DNA of 64,000 nt from M3007 sp037445225 (GCA_037445225.1 JBBIKW010000013.1:1-64000); one strand, 5' to 3'. Numbered from the stretch's first letter, positions 16,076-25,282 are shown. A program made the numbers and translations. Notes: generated by a model not told the origin, from the sequence alone.

Positions 16076-17554
16076 ATGACAAGACTGGCCCACTTCGCCG
16101 CCGTATTTTTTCTCTTTGGCGCGCTACTGCCCTTTGTTCAAGCCCAACGGAGGGCCACAGGTTTGGTCTTCGACGTGCCCAGCTATCGCGGCACGCCGTA
16201 CAAGATGAAGCTAACGGCCTCCAGCTATGCTTCAGTGCCGCCGGCTTATTCGCTCGAGCCCTTTTGCCCCACTCCCGGCGACCAGGGACCCTACGGCACC
16301 TGTGTGGCCTTTGCCGTAGCCTATCACGCTCGAACCATCCTGACAGCAAAGCAGAAGGGCCTAACCAACCGAGCGGAGATCGACAAACTGGTTCATTCAC
16401 CCACCTGGATATACGAGCAGATCAAAGACGAGGACGACCACAACTGCCAGAACGGCTCCAACCCCATATTAGCCTTAGAGCTGATGAAAAGCGATGGTTG
16501 CCCCATGCTCTCCGTCTTGCCCTATTCCTGTGGCGGAACCATTAGCGACTTGGTCCGTAAGAATGCTGTAGACTTCAAAATTGAAGACTATCAAATTCTC
16601 TTCTTGCCCGATGAAACAGATCCCAACGTGAAAGTTCAAACCACCAAGAAAGCGATTGCCGAAGGGTATCCCGTAGTGCTGTGTTTCATCGTTCCAGAGA
16701 GCTTCTACACCTCCGGCCCGGTGTGGATTCCCAACCCTGCTGATACTGGGCCTTCCGGACAACACGGCAGACACGCTATGTGCGTAGTGGGCTACGACGA
16801 CAGTAAGCACGGCGGTGCCTTTCGCGTCCTGAATTCTTGGGGGACGAATTGGGCCGACAAAGGGTATGTCTGGATCCGCTATGCGGATTACGCTGCATAT
16901 GCCCTGGGTGCCTTGCAAGCCTATCCCATGCCTTTGCCGCAACCGCCTAAGCCAGAGCCCAAGCCACCGGTAGTTGCCAAGCTGTCTGGTGTCGTAGAGT
17001 TCAGGTTGAATACAGGCGAGTCTATGCCGGTGAGCAGGGTACTGACGCGCAACCTCGTTATCGAGGACGATGCCCCTGTGCAGGACTACAAGGAAGACCT
17101 CGTCGCCTACCGCATGGATCGCGAATACAGCAGCGGCACCCGCTTCCGCTTTTACTTAACCACCAACAGCGAGGCCTATATCTACGCGTTTGCCACAGAC
17201 CTCAGTGGCAAAGTCAACCAGCTGCTCCCCTTCGACGACGGCATGTCGCCGCACGTCGGACCCAACAGTCAGATCGCTTTCCCTTCGGAGACGAAAGTGG
17301 TCAAGCTCGACGACAACAAGGGCACGGACTACATGCTCATCCTGTTTTCCACGGAAAAACTCGACCACAAGGCCATCCTGCAAAAGATGAACAACATGAA
17401 GGGAGGTCTCTCCGCCAAAATCCGCACAGCCTTGGGCGACAAACTTATTCCGCCCTCGCAAGTCAATTATCGCCTCAACGAAGTGGGTTTCGACCTTCAA
17501 GATAAGGTGCGAGGAACGGTCGTACCCCTCATGGTAGAAATTTCGCACAACTGA
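16076..17554 (+). CDS. Secreted papain-like (C1A) protease with DUF4384 domain
   Basis: The start at 16076 gives 492 residues with a signal peptide (MTRLAHFAAVFFLFGALLPFVQAQ). Residues about 50-280 are a C1A peptidase: Gln70 and Cys76 in DQGPYGTCVAFA, His233 in RHAMCVVGYDD and Asn253 in LNSWGTNWADKGY, so the triad is complete. There is no obvious long propeptide. A Pro/Lys-rich linker (PKPEPKPP) and the sequence RNLVIEDD (325-332) lead to a C-terminal domain (FRFYLTTNSEAYIYAFATDLSGKVNQLLPF) of the DUF4384 type. It is followed by a caspase-like gene with related RNLVVEDE motifs, which suggests a shared pathway. Confidence 0.88.
   Translation: MTRLAHFAAVFFLFGALLPFVQAQRRATGLVFDVPSYRGTPYKMKLTASSYASVPPAYSLEPFCPTPGDQGPYGTCVAFAVAYHARTILTAKQKGLTNRAEIDKLVHSPTWIYEQIKDEDDHNCQNGSNPILALELMKSDGCPMLSVLPYSCGGTISDLVRKNAVDFKIEDYQILFLPDETDPNVKVQTTKKAIAEGYPVVLCFIVPESFYTSGPVWIPNPADTGPSGQHGRHAMCVVGYDDSKHGGAFRVLNSWGTNWADKGYVWIRYADYAAYALGALQAYPMPLPQPPKPEPKPPVVAKLSGVVEFRLNTGESMPVSRVLTRNLVIEDDAPVQDYKEDLVAYRMDREYSSGTRFRFYLTTNSEAYIYAFATDLSGKVNQLLPFDDGMSPHVGPNSQIAFPSETKVVKLDDNKGTDYMLILFSTEKLDHKAILQKMNNMKGGLSAKIRTALGDKLIPPSQVNYRLNEVGFDLQDKVRGTVVPLMVEISHN
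17048..17071 (+). other. RNLVIEDD motif codons, papain-like protease
   Basis: Codes RNLVIEDD between the peptidase and the DUF4384 domain. It is one of five copies of RNLV(V/I)(E/D)(D/N)(D/E) in three neighbouring secreted proteins. Confidence 0.8.
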
Positions 17555-17615
17555 GGGCTGGCACGCCCATTCGCGGCAACCTCCCTCAGCCATCTCTTTT
17601 TAAAACACCTTCACC

Positions 17616-20600
17616 ATGAAATTTCGCCTCAGCTTTGTACTGGCCGTCTTTTCTCAGTGGGCCGCATCGGTTTTTGCTCAAGCGCCTGAGTTGACCCTCT
17701 CTGCCATTGTTGGGAGACCTTACGTCGTCCACAGCGTTCAGAACAACCAATACCTGTTCTTGGGCGATGTCGATTTCGGAAGCATTTGGCTGGCGCAAAG
17801 CGGCCAGCTGCTCAGGACCCTCAAACCCGGCTTCCTACAGGTGGCCGAGTCGCCCGATCGGCGCACCGTGGCGCTTAGGCGGCGAAACTGGATCCACTTT
17901 TTCGACTTGGAAGCCTTCCAAATGAGGGACTCGCTGAATTTGCTCTATGTCGAAAGCATCGCCTACGCCCCCGACGGCACCCTGTACGCCGCTACTGCAT
18001 TGCGGAACGAAGACAAGCTAGTAGCCATTCACCCTAACACGCTCCAAGTGACCGAGTTTTTTTCCGCACCCTATTCCAATCGAGGAAGCCGGTTTGCGCT
18101 GCGGCTGAACAACAGCGGCACCATGGCTATCCTCTATCGGGAAAATAATCCGGTCTACGCAATAAATCTCTCAACACGGGAGGTGGTCACCACCTTTGAG
18201 GCTTCCAGGGATAACCAATACCTGTTCACCCCGGAAGACAAAATCTTAGAGATCGCCTCTCGGCCGAACAACAACTGGAACTTTCGCCTGCTCAACGCTA
18301 AGACCTTTGCCGTAGAGAGCGAGTTCTCCGCCACTACCCAAGCGATACCTTACAACAACAGGCACTACTACTGGTTGGACAAAAGCCGCCTGCTGTTGTG
18401 CCAGACGGAAATCAGCGCGGTGCTGGATGTGAAGGCGAAGAGCATCGTTCAAACGCACAAGTATTACGAGGACTACGTTCCGGCCAGCACCTTTGCAGTG
18501 GGGCAAGTCCAAGATGGCGTCGTGCGCACCCTTTATCGGCTGATTTCTTCTCCGACCACCCGCTTAGAAGAGTGGGATATAGTGGAGTACCGCAAGATTC
18601 GGCAAATAGGTGCTTCCGCTGTAACGCCCATGCAGGTAAGTCTAGCTCCCAACGGATTCCGATTCCAACTAGGCGACAGGCGAGAGGTCACCTTGGGCCG
18701 CACGCTGACTTTTCAAAAAGTAGAGGCGCGCAACGCCGAGAGCGCCTACTCGCCGGATGGGCGCTATCGGTTCCATTTCGGCAATGTCGAAGTTTTGGAA
18801 AAATTCGCTTCGCCCGACAAAACCGGGCGCAGCATAGCAGCCCTCTATCGGTCGGGCGGATTGACGCGCACCATCTTCGGCATGGCGTTCAACAAAAAGG
18901 GCAACTTGGCGGGCTTGGTCTCTACCAACGGCACGTACGTGGTGGACCTGGAACAAATGCGCATCCTCCACAACGTCCAAATCAGCCAAGAAGACCAAGT
19001 GATGCCCGAAACGAACTTAGGATGCTTCTTCGACAGCGATACTAAGTTTATTGCCGTCGGAAAATTTGACAATACCACCTTTAAAACGTACTGTTTCGAC
19101 GTCAAAACTGGGGCGGTAATCTGGTCGGTTCCGGGAAAAAATACCCATTTCCAAGAAACTCCGGAGGGCATCCTTTGCTTCAACCGCGACGAGCTGCAAA
19201 TTAAGTGGCTCAGTCCCAAAAACGGCGCTACCCTGCGCACGCAGGACTTGGGCGGAACGGTAAACCCAAACGCATCTATCCAGCTGGCTTTCTCGCCCGA
19301 CAACAAACAGGTGTTCTACACCGAGAGCCATCGGGTGTATTTCTACGACATCGCCAGCCGAAAGCGCGTCTCCGGCGAGTTCAACGACAGCCAGTCGCTG
19401 TTTTGGAGCGTTCACTACTTTTCCGGCAACCCCGACTACGGCCTTTCCGTGGGCGAAGACGGCCGAATCATCCTCTGGCATACTCGTGAGGCGAGGCGAT
19501 TAGCCGCCTTCTACATCTTCAACGACTCCGACGACTGGGTGTGCATCGCGCCGGGCGGACTGTTCGACGCATCGCCCAGAGGAATGCAGCGGCTCTACTA
19601 CGTTAAAGGCAAGGAGGTCATTCCGTTGGAGCAGCTCTACGAAAAGTATTTCACCCCCGGATTGGTCGCGCAAATCCTAAATGGCCAGGAGCCCACACCC
19701 GACAACAAGGAAGACGACATCAAGTTCCTGAAGAAGCCGCCTGTAGTCCAGCTCAAGTACCAAGATCAACAGCGCAACTTAGTGGTGGAGGATGAGGTGC
19801 CCACCCATCGCACGACCTCTACTCCCGTAACTGTCGTTGTCGAAGCCTTTGCTCCAGACGATGTCGTGGACGAAATACGCCTGTACCACAACGGCAAGCT
19901 TTTCGGTGGAGCCAACCGCAACTTAGTGGTGGAAGACGACAAAAAGCAGCGGGAGTCGCAAACGTTTACCGTTCATTTGATACCCGGCGAAAACCGCCTT
20001 AAAGCCGTTGCGCTCAACTCGCAGCGCACCGAGTCCCGCCCTGCCGAGATGATCGTGCACCACACGCCGCCCACGCCTACGCCGTCAACCGCCTCCGATA
20101 TCCATCTATACGGGGTGGTCATCGGCATCAACAAGTACAAAAATCCGAAATACAACCTCAACTACGCTGTGGCCGATGCCAGCGCTTTCCGAGACCAAAT
20201 CCAGCAAATGGGCAGCGGTATCTTCAAAAACATACAGCTGAGCTTTATCGCCGACGAGCATGCCACTCAGGCGGCCATTGTCGAAACCTTTGAAAAAATT
20301 AAAGCCGTTGCTCAACCTAAGGATGTGTTCATCTTCTACTACGCGGGACACGGAGTGCTCAACCAACACCGGGAATTCTACTTAGTGCCACACGACGTCA
20401 CTCAGCTGTACGGCAACGACGAGGCGCTGGCGGCCAGAGGGCTCAGTGCAGCGCAACTGCTGCGCTTCTCCAAAGAGATCAAGGCCCAAAAACAACTGTA
20501 CGTATTGGACGCTTGCCAGTCGGCCGGCGCCCTCGAACAGTTTGCCGTGCGCGGTGTCGCCGAAGAGAAAGCCATCGCCCAGCTCGCTAGGGCAACCGGC

Positions 20601-20858
20601 ACCCATTGGCTGACGGCCTCCGGCAGCGAACAATTTGCCAGCGAATTTGCCCAATTGGGCCACGGTGCCTTCACCTATGTCCTGTTGGAAGGGCTGAAAG
20701 GAAAAGCCGATACGGGCGACAAAAAAATAACGGTCAAAGAGATCGACGCCTACCTGCAGGAAATCGTGCCGGAACTAACGGCTAAATACAAAGGCAGCCC
20801 GCAATACCCGGCCAGCTATGGGTTTGGAAATGATTTTCCAGTAGGAGTGGTTAAGTAA
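17616..20858 (+). CDS. Secreted WD40-like / caspase-family (C14) protein, copy 1
   Basis: The 1080 residues start with a signal peptide (MKFRLSFVLAVFSQWAASVFAQ). Residues about 30-670 form beta-propeller-like repeats (AYAPDGTLYAAT, AFSPDNKQVFYTE, SVGEDGRIILWHT). Residues about 715-830 are an Ig-like segment with two RNLVVED motifs (720-727 and 768-775). Residues about 845-1075 are a C14 peptidase with His912 (FYYAGHGVLNQ) and Cys967 (LDACQSAGA) intact. Bacterial C14 enzymes cleave after basic residues or Asp and take part in signalling, defence or cell death. A paralogue lies at 28641; the IS30 island begins 67 bases after this stop. Confidence 0.88.
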   Translation: MKFRLSFVLAVFSQWAASVFAQAPELTLSAIVGRPYVVHSVQNNQYLFLGDVDFGSIWLAQSGQLLRTLKPGFLQVAESPDRRTVALRRRNWIHFFDLEAFQMRDSLNLLYVESIAYAPDGTLYAATALRNEDKLVAIHPNTLQVTEFFSAPYSNRGSRFALRLNNSGTMAILYRENNPVYAINLSTREVVTTFEASRDNQYLFTPEDKILEIASRPNNNWNFRLLNAKTFAVESEFSATTQAIPYNNRHYYWLDKSRLLLCQTEISAVLDVKAKSIVQTHKYYEDYVPASTFAVGQVQDGVVRTLYRLISSPTTRLEEWDIVEYRKIRQIGASAVTPMQVSLAPNGFRFQLGDRREVTLGRTLTFQKVEARNAESAYSPDGRYRFHFGNVEVLEKFASPDKTGRSIAALYRSGGLTRTIFGMAFNKKGNLAGLVSTNGTYVVDLEQMRILHNVQISQEDQVMPETNLGCFFDSDTKFIAVGKFDNTTFKTYCFDVKTGAVIWSVPGKNTHFQETPEGILCFNRDELQIKWLSPKNGATLRTQDLGGTVNPNASIQLAFSPDNKQVFYTESHRVYFYDIASRKRVSGEFNDSQSLFWSVHYFSGNPDYGLSVGEDGRIILWHTREARRLAAFYIFNDSDDWVCIAPGGLFDASPRGMQRLYYVKGKEVIPLEQLYEKYFTPGLVAQILNGQEPTPDNKEDDIKFLKKPPVVQLKYQDQQRNLVVEDEVPTHRTTSTPVTVVVEAFAPDDVVDEIRLYHNGKLFGGANRNLVVEDDKKQRESQTFTVHLIPGENRLKAVALNSQRTESRPAEMIVHHTPPTPTPSTASDIHLYGVVIGINKYKNPKYNLNYAVADASAFRDQIQQMGSGIFKNIQLSFIADEHATQAAIVETFEKIKAVAQPKDVFIFYYAGHGVLNQHREFYLVPHDVTQLYGNDEALAARGLSAAQLLRFSKEIKAQKQLYVLDACQSAGALEQFAVRGVAEEKAIAQLARATGTHWLTASGSEQFASEFAQLGHGAFTYVLLEGLKGKADTGDKKITVKEIDAYLQEIVPELTAKYKGSPQYPASYGFGNDFPVGVVK
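19773..19796 (+). other. RNLVVEDE motif codons, caspase copy 1, first
   Basis: Codes RNLVVEDE just after the propeller region, preceded by KYQDQQ and followed by VPTHRTTST. Confidence 0.8.
19917..19940 (+). other. RNLVVEDD motif codons, caspase copy 1, second
   Basis: Codes RNLVVEDD between two strands of the Ig-like segment (after LYHNGKLFGGAN and before KKQRESQTF). Confidence 0.8.
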
Positions 20859-20917
20859 AGACGGAAATTTTGGAACGCGCCCGAAACAGTTGCCTGAATT
20901 TGCCGGCAAGGAAAAGC

Positions 20918-21966
20918 TTAGTGCCGTGCAGATTCAACTTTTAAGTTAGACAGTTTAGGTAAAATTTCTTGTTCCATTTTTTTCAATAAAAATTGATTGG
21001 GTGATAAATAATTTAATACCTTCATAGGACGATTATTTATACATTCTTGTATATGGTAGATCTGCTGGGAGGATAATTGAGTGAAATCTGTTTTTTTTAG
21101 GTAGGAACATCCGAATTCTTCCGTTTGTATTTTCACAAGTTCCTTTCTCCCAAGCAGAATAAGGGTGTGTAAAATAAGTGTTGACACGGAGTTGTTGAGC
21201 GATGATGTGATGAGCGGCGAACTCTTTTCCGTTATCAAACGTCATTGTTTTTAACCATCCGATGTTGGCAAAAGGTTGCAGTGTTGTAATAAGTGTGTGG
21301 GTACAATGAGAAGCATTTTTAGAACGAAGTCGTTGAAGGAGCACATACCGAGATGCCCGTTCTACCATCACTAAAAGATAAGATTGTTTGTTTTTGCCTT
21401 CTATGAGGTCTACTTCCCAATCCCCTATCCTTACTTTCGTTTGTGCTTCATTAACTCGTTGGTCAATAAAGACCCGGTCTTTAATACACCCTCGTCGTTT
21501 TCGTATACAAGCCCGTTTTTGCCGCTTCTTACGACCTACCCGTAAATAATAAATAATCTGTATAATCTACTCCCGTTTTCTTTTTCCTATAGATGTATTG
21601 ATAAATGCATTCCGCAAAGACCACTTGCTTTTTATTTTTCTTTTCTAATTCTTTTGCAATGATTTCAGGCGACCAACGATAGCGGGTAAGCAGTTGAATA
21701 ATGGTTTTTTCCATTTCAGGGTGGTTTTCTATTTTAAGTTTTTTACGAGGCACCTTTTTTCTTTCTTCTGCTCGTTTTTGGGCTTGGGTAGCAGTGTATT
21801 TGGCATAAGTAGGCGAGGCATTTCGTTTAAGTTCATTATAGATATAGATAGTTTGTCGTGAGCACCCTACTTCTTTGGCGATTTGAACTACCGGAGTGCC
21901 TTTGTCTTTAGGGAGTTGTATTTTCACCCTTTGCTCAAAAGATAAATGTGTATATTTGTGGCTCAT
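20918..21966 (-). pseudogene. IS30-family transposase, two frameshifts
   Basis: The N-terminal part (21529-21966) has the IS30 helix-turn-helix (HLSFEQRVKIQL, EVGCSRQTIYIYNELKRN) and RYRWSPEIIAKEL. The frame then changes by +1 near 21545 into KKRQKRACIRKRRG and the DDE core: IGDWEVDLIEG, MTFDNGKEF and WEKGTCENTNGRIR. At a run of eight A (T8 on the plus strand, 21091-21098) it shifts again into TDFTQLSSQQIYH...NNRPMKVLNYLSPNQF. The stop lies just outside the element. The +1 shift is shared with copy 2, while the A8 shift is specific to this copy. It could be inactive or could be expressed through slippage. Confidence 0.85.
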
Positions 21967-22088
21967 AGTTATGATAGTTTTTCAGGCAAAGGTAAGGGAA
22001 AGATTTTTTTCTTTCCCCCCTTTGTTTGAAAAAAAATGGGTGATGTTTCGTTCTAACAAAATGTATAACTTGTAAATTGAACCTACAC
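20926..22088 (-). mobile_element. IS30-family insertion sequence, copy 1
   Basis: The element is about 1163 bases. Its ends are imperfect inverted repeats: 20926-20956 (GTGCAGATTCAACTTTTAAG...) and the complement of 22058-22088 (GTGTAGGTTCAATTTACAAG...), which agree at most positions over about 31 bases. No clear target duplication flanks it. The single coding region reads leftward and is broken (see the transposase entry). It starts 67 bases after the caspase copy 1 stop and forms the left border of the AT-rich island. Confidence 0.88.
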
Positions 22089-22128
22089 ATTGTAAAAATA
22101 CGACCATTCAAGAAAAAGATGACACGAT

Positions 22129-22422
22129 ATGGAAAGTAAAAAGATTTTGAAAACCTGTAAAAATGGACATAAATTTTATAAAAGTTCGGACTGTCCTACT
22201 TGCCCAATTTGTGAAGAAGAACGAAAGCCAAAAGACAACTTTCTTTCATTACTTGTAGCTCCTGCAAGACGAGCATTGGAAAATCACGGAATAACAACAT
22301 TGGAACACCTTTCCGAATACACTGAAAAGGAAATTCTTGACCTTCACGGAATGGGAAAAACCACTATACAGAAACTGAAAAAACTGTTGTCTGAAAATAA
22401 TTTGACCTTTAAAAATAAATAA
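22129..22422 (+). CDS. Zinc-ribbon plus RNA polymerase alpha CTD-like protein
   Basis: The 97 residues have an N-terminal cysteine cluster (CKNGHKFYKSSDCPTCPIC) like a small zinc ribbon. A helix-hairpin-helix region like the alpha C-terminal domain of RNA polymerase follows (LVAPARRALENHGITTLEHLSEYTEKEILDLHGMGKTTIQKLKKLL). Stand-alone proteins of this kind are common in Bacteroidota accessory DNA; a DNA-binding or regulatory role is a guess. It is the first gene right of IS30 copy 1 and is AT-rich. The next gene (arr) starts within 15 bases. Confidence 0.75.
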   Translation: MESKKILKTCKNGHKFYKSSDCPTCPICEEERKPKDNFLSLLVAPARRALENHGITTLEHLSEYTEKEILDLHGMGKTTIQKLKKLLSENNLTFKNK

Positions 22423-22435
22423 AACAAGATTGGGA

Positions 22436-22882
22436 GTGGAACAAAATATTAACGAGCTAAAAGCAAACGGACAAGGTGCAACACCTTTCGCCCAAACCTA
22501 CTTTCACGGAACAAAGGCAGACTTGAAAGTGGGTGACTTAATTGAAGTTGGTTTCAACTCAAATTATGGACAAAAGAAAAATGCAACATATATTTTCTTG
22601 ACAGCCACGTTGGACGCTGCTATTTGGGGAGCAGAACTTTCATTTGGTGACGGACGAGAAAGAATTTATTTGGTAGAACCAACAGGAGAAATAGAAGACG
22701 ACCCAGATTTAACTAACAAGAAATTTCCAGGCAACCCGACAAAGTCTTTTCGTTCGACAGACCCTTTTAAAGTTGTTGGAGAAGTTACAGTTTGGCAAGG
22801 ACATCCAGCCGAACAAGTTAATTCTATGAAAGACCACCTTGAAAAACTAAAAGAACAAGGAATTAACTCACTAAACGACTGA
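22436..22882 (+). CDS. arr: NAD+--rifampin ADP-ribosyltransferase
   Basis: The protein (148-150 residues) matches Arr along its length: TYFHGTKADLKVGDLI with the NAD-contacting His, TYIFLTATLDAAIWGAELS, IYLVEPTGEIEDDPDLTNKKFPGNPTKSFRS and VVGEVTVWQGHPAE. Arr inactivates rifamycins by ADP-ribosylating their ansa chain. No ATG is present: translation would start at GTG 22436 (giving MEQN..., preferred) or TTG 22430. The gene follows the RNAP-alpha-CTD-like gene closely and ends about 40 bases before an attC-like palindrome. That layout is like the arr-2/arr-3 cassettes of class 1 integrons. Confidence 0.88.
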   Translation: MEQNINELKANGQGATPFAQTYFHGTKADLKVGDLIEVGFNSNYGQKKNATYIFLTATLDAAIWGAELSFGDGRERIYLVEPTGEIEDDPDLTNKKFPGNPTKSFRSTDPFKVVGEVTVWQGHPAEQVNSMKDHLEKLKEQGINSLND

Positions 22883-22921
22883 AAAGTGGAAAGTGTAATA
22901 TTGACGAAGAAGAACAACGAC

Positions 22922-23056
22922 CCGCTAACAGCGGTTTGGCGTAATGGCGGGTGACGTGCTTCGTATCAACTTTTGTGCTATATTTGAAGTATGTGCCTCG
23001 TATCAACTTTTGTGCTAAAAATCCGCCACTTCGCCAAGCCGCAAAACGTTAGCGGT
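22922..23056 (+). repeat. attC-like palindrome A (long form)
   Basis: The 5' arm CGCTAACAGCGGTTTGGCG...TGGCGG pairs with the 3' arm CCGCCACTTCGCCAAGCCGC...CGTTAGCG. The large unpaired centre holds a doubled piece (GTATCAACTTTTGTGCTA twice). Ends of the type ...TAAC / GTTA... and interrupted arms resemble integron attC sites. It is almost identical to site D. Confidence 0.75.
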
Positions 23057-23110
23057 CAGCATAAAAAACTGCCCTGTTATAAAAAGTGACAATTAAATTT
23101 AGTTTGACAA

Positions 23111-23500
23111 ATGGCAAAAATTAACATACAACCAGACTGTGGAAACTCACCTAGAAAAGTCTTTTTAAAAGACCTGTATATTTCATTAGCAAATGGCGAC
23201 ATTGAATTTATTAGAAAAAATTTTCAGGACGACATAAAGTGGGAAATTGTTGGACAACTTCTGCTGACTGGAAAAGAAAATTATTTTAAGGCAATAAAAG
23301 AACACAAACTATGGAAAGTTAAAGAACTTACCATTGATACAATAATTACTCACGGACCTGATGCTTCGGTAAGCGGACAAATTATAGCGGCTGACAATTC
23401 AACATTTGCTTTTTGCGACATATACAGATTTAAAGGTGCGGGAGGGACAACAATAAATTCAATAAAGACTTTTCTTGTTTCGTTAACTTATATAAATTAA
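23111..23500 (+). CDS. SnoaL/NTF2-like domain protein
   Basis: The 129 residues fit the NTF2-like cone fold: KVFLKDLYISLANGDIEFIRKNFQDDIKWEIVGQLLLTGKENYFKAIKEH, then strands around SVSGQIIAADNSTFAFCDIYRFKG. Stand-alone SnoaL-like proteins bind small molecules or act as hydratases or isomerases; no active site can be assigned. It is AT-rich, has the same strand as its neighbours and lies between attC-like sites A and B, so it is a single-gene cassette. Confidence 0.7.
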   Translation: MAKINIQPDCGNSPRKVFLKDLYISLANGDIEFIRKNFQDDIKWEIVGQLLLTGKENYFKAIKEHKLWKVKELTIDTIITHGPDASVSGQIIAADNSTFAFCDIYRFKGAGGTTINSIKTFLVSLTYIN

Positions 23501-23556
23501 ATAGCAACGCTAGACTAAGCAAATGCAGCGAGCTAACTTGATATCGAATGCCGAAC

Positions 23557-23692
23557 CGCTAACAAGGTGTTGCCAAAAGCGAGGCAGAACAGCTTCGATT
23601 GGACATTTGTGCAAGGTTCAAGTGCAGTTCTTCGATTGAACTTTTGTGCTAGAATCCGCCACTACGCCAAGCTGCAAAAATAATAGTACCCA
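23557..23692 (+). repeat. attC-like palindrome B (degenerate)
   Basis: Begins with CCGCTAAC like the other sites and ends with AATCCGCCACTACGCCAAGCTGCAAAAATAAT. The left arm has a different inner sequence (GGTGTTGCCAAAAGCGAGG) and the final GTTAGCG is lost. It may be a hybrid or a decayed site. Confidence 0.5.
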
Positions 23693-24052
23693 CTTGATAA
23701 GAAAACCATTCAGAACTACGGCATGAATATTTTTCTGGAAAAAAATTTTTTTATATTCGAATGATCTCTTCCACTTGCCAACGCATTTTGTTTTTTGCAG
23801 TACTGTTTCGCACTACTACCTTTGTCTTCAAGATGTTTGATACTTTTCAACAGGCCGTCTATCAGACAATAAATTGCTATAACTTATCACGCAGAAGCAT
23901 CTGGTTTTTATTTTTTGTTTGGACGAAAATATTACTCCTATCCCCCTCCCTAATACAAAATTCATTTTTTCAATTAGCAACTTGCGTTACAATATTGAAA
24001 ATTTTTGTATATTTGTAACAATTTAAGAAAATCGGTAAAGTACTGGTTAACA
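23693..24052. other. AT-rich stretch between sites B and C, no supported gene
   Basis: One 85-codon reading frame exists on the plus strand (23761-24018), but it is hydrophobic, low in complexity and matches nothing I know. The stretch may be an empty or decayed cassette. TTGTATATTTGTAAC near 24004-24018 resembles promoter-like DNA and could serve the next gene. Confidence 0.4.
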
Positions 24053-24104
24053 GTATTGTGCTCCGAAATCCGCCACTGCGCCAAGCGCCAAAACGTTAGC
24101 GGTA
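24053..24104 (+). repeat. attC-like site C, 3' half only
   Basis: Contains TTGTGCTCCGAAATCCGCC, then ACTGCGCCAAGCGCC and CGTTAGCGG, the right half of the palindrome seen at A, D and E. The left arm is missing apart from a GGTTAAC. Confidence 0.5.
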
Positions 24105-24128
24105 ATTATAGACACGACATAACCGACA

Positions 24129-25112
24129 ATGAAAAATAGAAACAATATGAATACCGTATTCTTATGTACATTAGCCAGCATTCTGATGACATGTACAAAT
24201 TCAACCAATCAGACGCATTCACAACAAGATGATATTGTTTTTGACAGGAAAGATAGTTCATATAAATGGACTCGTGTTCTTGAAAGTGCCGACTGGAGTA
24301 AAAGCTATAACTTTCAAATGTTTAGCATTGGGGATACGTTATGGGTTTTTCATTCAGACGGCAACTGGTTTTCGACAAACGGCTTAGAATGGGAGAAGTC
24401 ACTGCTTAACAACTCAATTAATAATCTCGCATTTCTTGACTATGTTTATTTCAAAGGAGCAATGTTCGGACTGGGTCATTTTACCGGAAACATAGAGAGA
24501 TATACCTTAAAGACTGATTTACATATTACAACAGACTTTAAAAACTGGAAAATCGTTTCTCAGAACAATTTGCCGAAAAGATTCTTTTATCATCCGTTCG
24601 TGTTCCAAGATAAGCTGTGGATAATTGGCGGTGAGGATAAAAACAGAAAGTACTCCGACATATGGACTTCCATTAATGGAATTGATTGGATTAAACAGAA
24701 GGAAAATTTACCATTTGGATATAATGACGGTGGACAATTTGTGATTTTCAAAGACAAAGTATTTATGTTTCGTAGTGACGTTTGGTCATCTTCCGATGGA
24801 CTTAACTGGGAGCAGGTGACTTCTGCAATCGTTCCGGGAGTAGAAATATTTGGATATGCCCCTGTGGTATTTGATAACAAAATCTGGTTAATAGGCTGTA
24901 ATAGAAATGGACAGTTCACTAATCAAGTTCTTGTAAGTACAGATGGTAAGACTTGGAACGGACATGATGCACCTTGGTCACCACGTGGTGGGGTTGCAGC
25001 AGCCGTGCACAATGGAAAAATCTATATAACCGGGGGAAAATATGGTGGCACACCAAATCATCCTGAATTTAGATACGACAATGACCTATGGATACTTGAA
25101 AAAAATAAATAA
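24129..25112 (+). CDS. Kelch-like beta-propeller lipoprotein
   Basis: The 327 residues start at 24129 (or at the internal Met at 24147). The N-terminus is a lipoprotein signal, MNTVFLCTLASILMTC, lipidated at Cys. The body holds repeated propeller blades with kelch-like pieces: GDTLWVFHSDGNWFSTNGLEW, FQDKLWIIGGEDKNRKYSDIWTS, VFDNKIWLIGCNR and HNGKIYITGGKYGG. The role is likely binding at the cell surface or periplasm; no catalytic residues are visible. It is the longest gene of the cassette row and lies between sites C and D. Confidence 0.75.
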   Translation: MKNRNNMNTVFLCTLASILMTCTNSTNQTHSQQDDIVFDRKDSSYKWTRVLESADWSKSYNFQMFSIGDTLWVFHSDGNWFSTNGLEWEKSLLNNSINNLAFLDYVYFKGAMFGLGHFTGNIERYTLKTDLHITTDFKNWKIVSQNNLPKRFFYHPFVFQDKLWIIGGEDKNRKYSDIWTSINGIDWIKQKENLPFGYNDGGQFVIFKDKVFMFRSDVWSSSDGLNWEQVTSAIVPGVEIFGYAPVVFDNKIWLIGCNRNGQFTNQVLVSTDGKTWNGHDAPWSPRGGVAAAVHNGKIYITGGKYGGTPNHPEFRYDNDLWILEKNK

Positions 25113-25115
25113 CTA

Positions 25116-25249
25116 CCGCTAACAGCGGTTTGGCGTAATGGCGGGTGACGTGCTTCGTGTCAACTTTTGTGCTATATTTGAAGTATGTGCCTCGTATCAA
25201 CTTTTGTGCTAAAAATCCGCCACTTCGCCAAGCCGCAAAACGTTAGCAG
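25116..25249 (+). repeat. attC-like palindrome D (long form)
   Basis: Nearly identical to site A, including the doubled central piece. Differences are a few bases (CGTGTCAAC for CGTATCAAC; the last bases CGTTAGCAG for CGTTAGCGG). Confidence 0.75.
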
Positions 25250-25282
25250 TAAGTTTGGACAACACCAAAACAGCAACAAAAT

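Noticed and set aside
20921..20925. Target-site duplication of IS30 copy 1 or of the whole island
   Set aside because: The bases next to the outer ends (AGTGCC to the left, CGGACA to the right) do not form a direct repeat, nor do the flanks of copy 1 alone.
23761..24018. 85-codon frame between attC-like sites B and C
   Set aside because: Hydrophobic, AT-driven, no recognisable domain or signal-peptide cut site; reported only as a gap.
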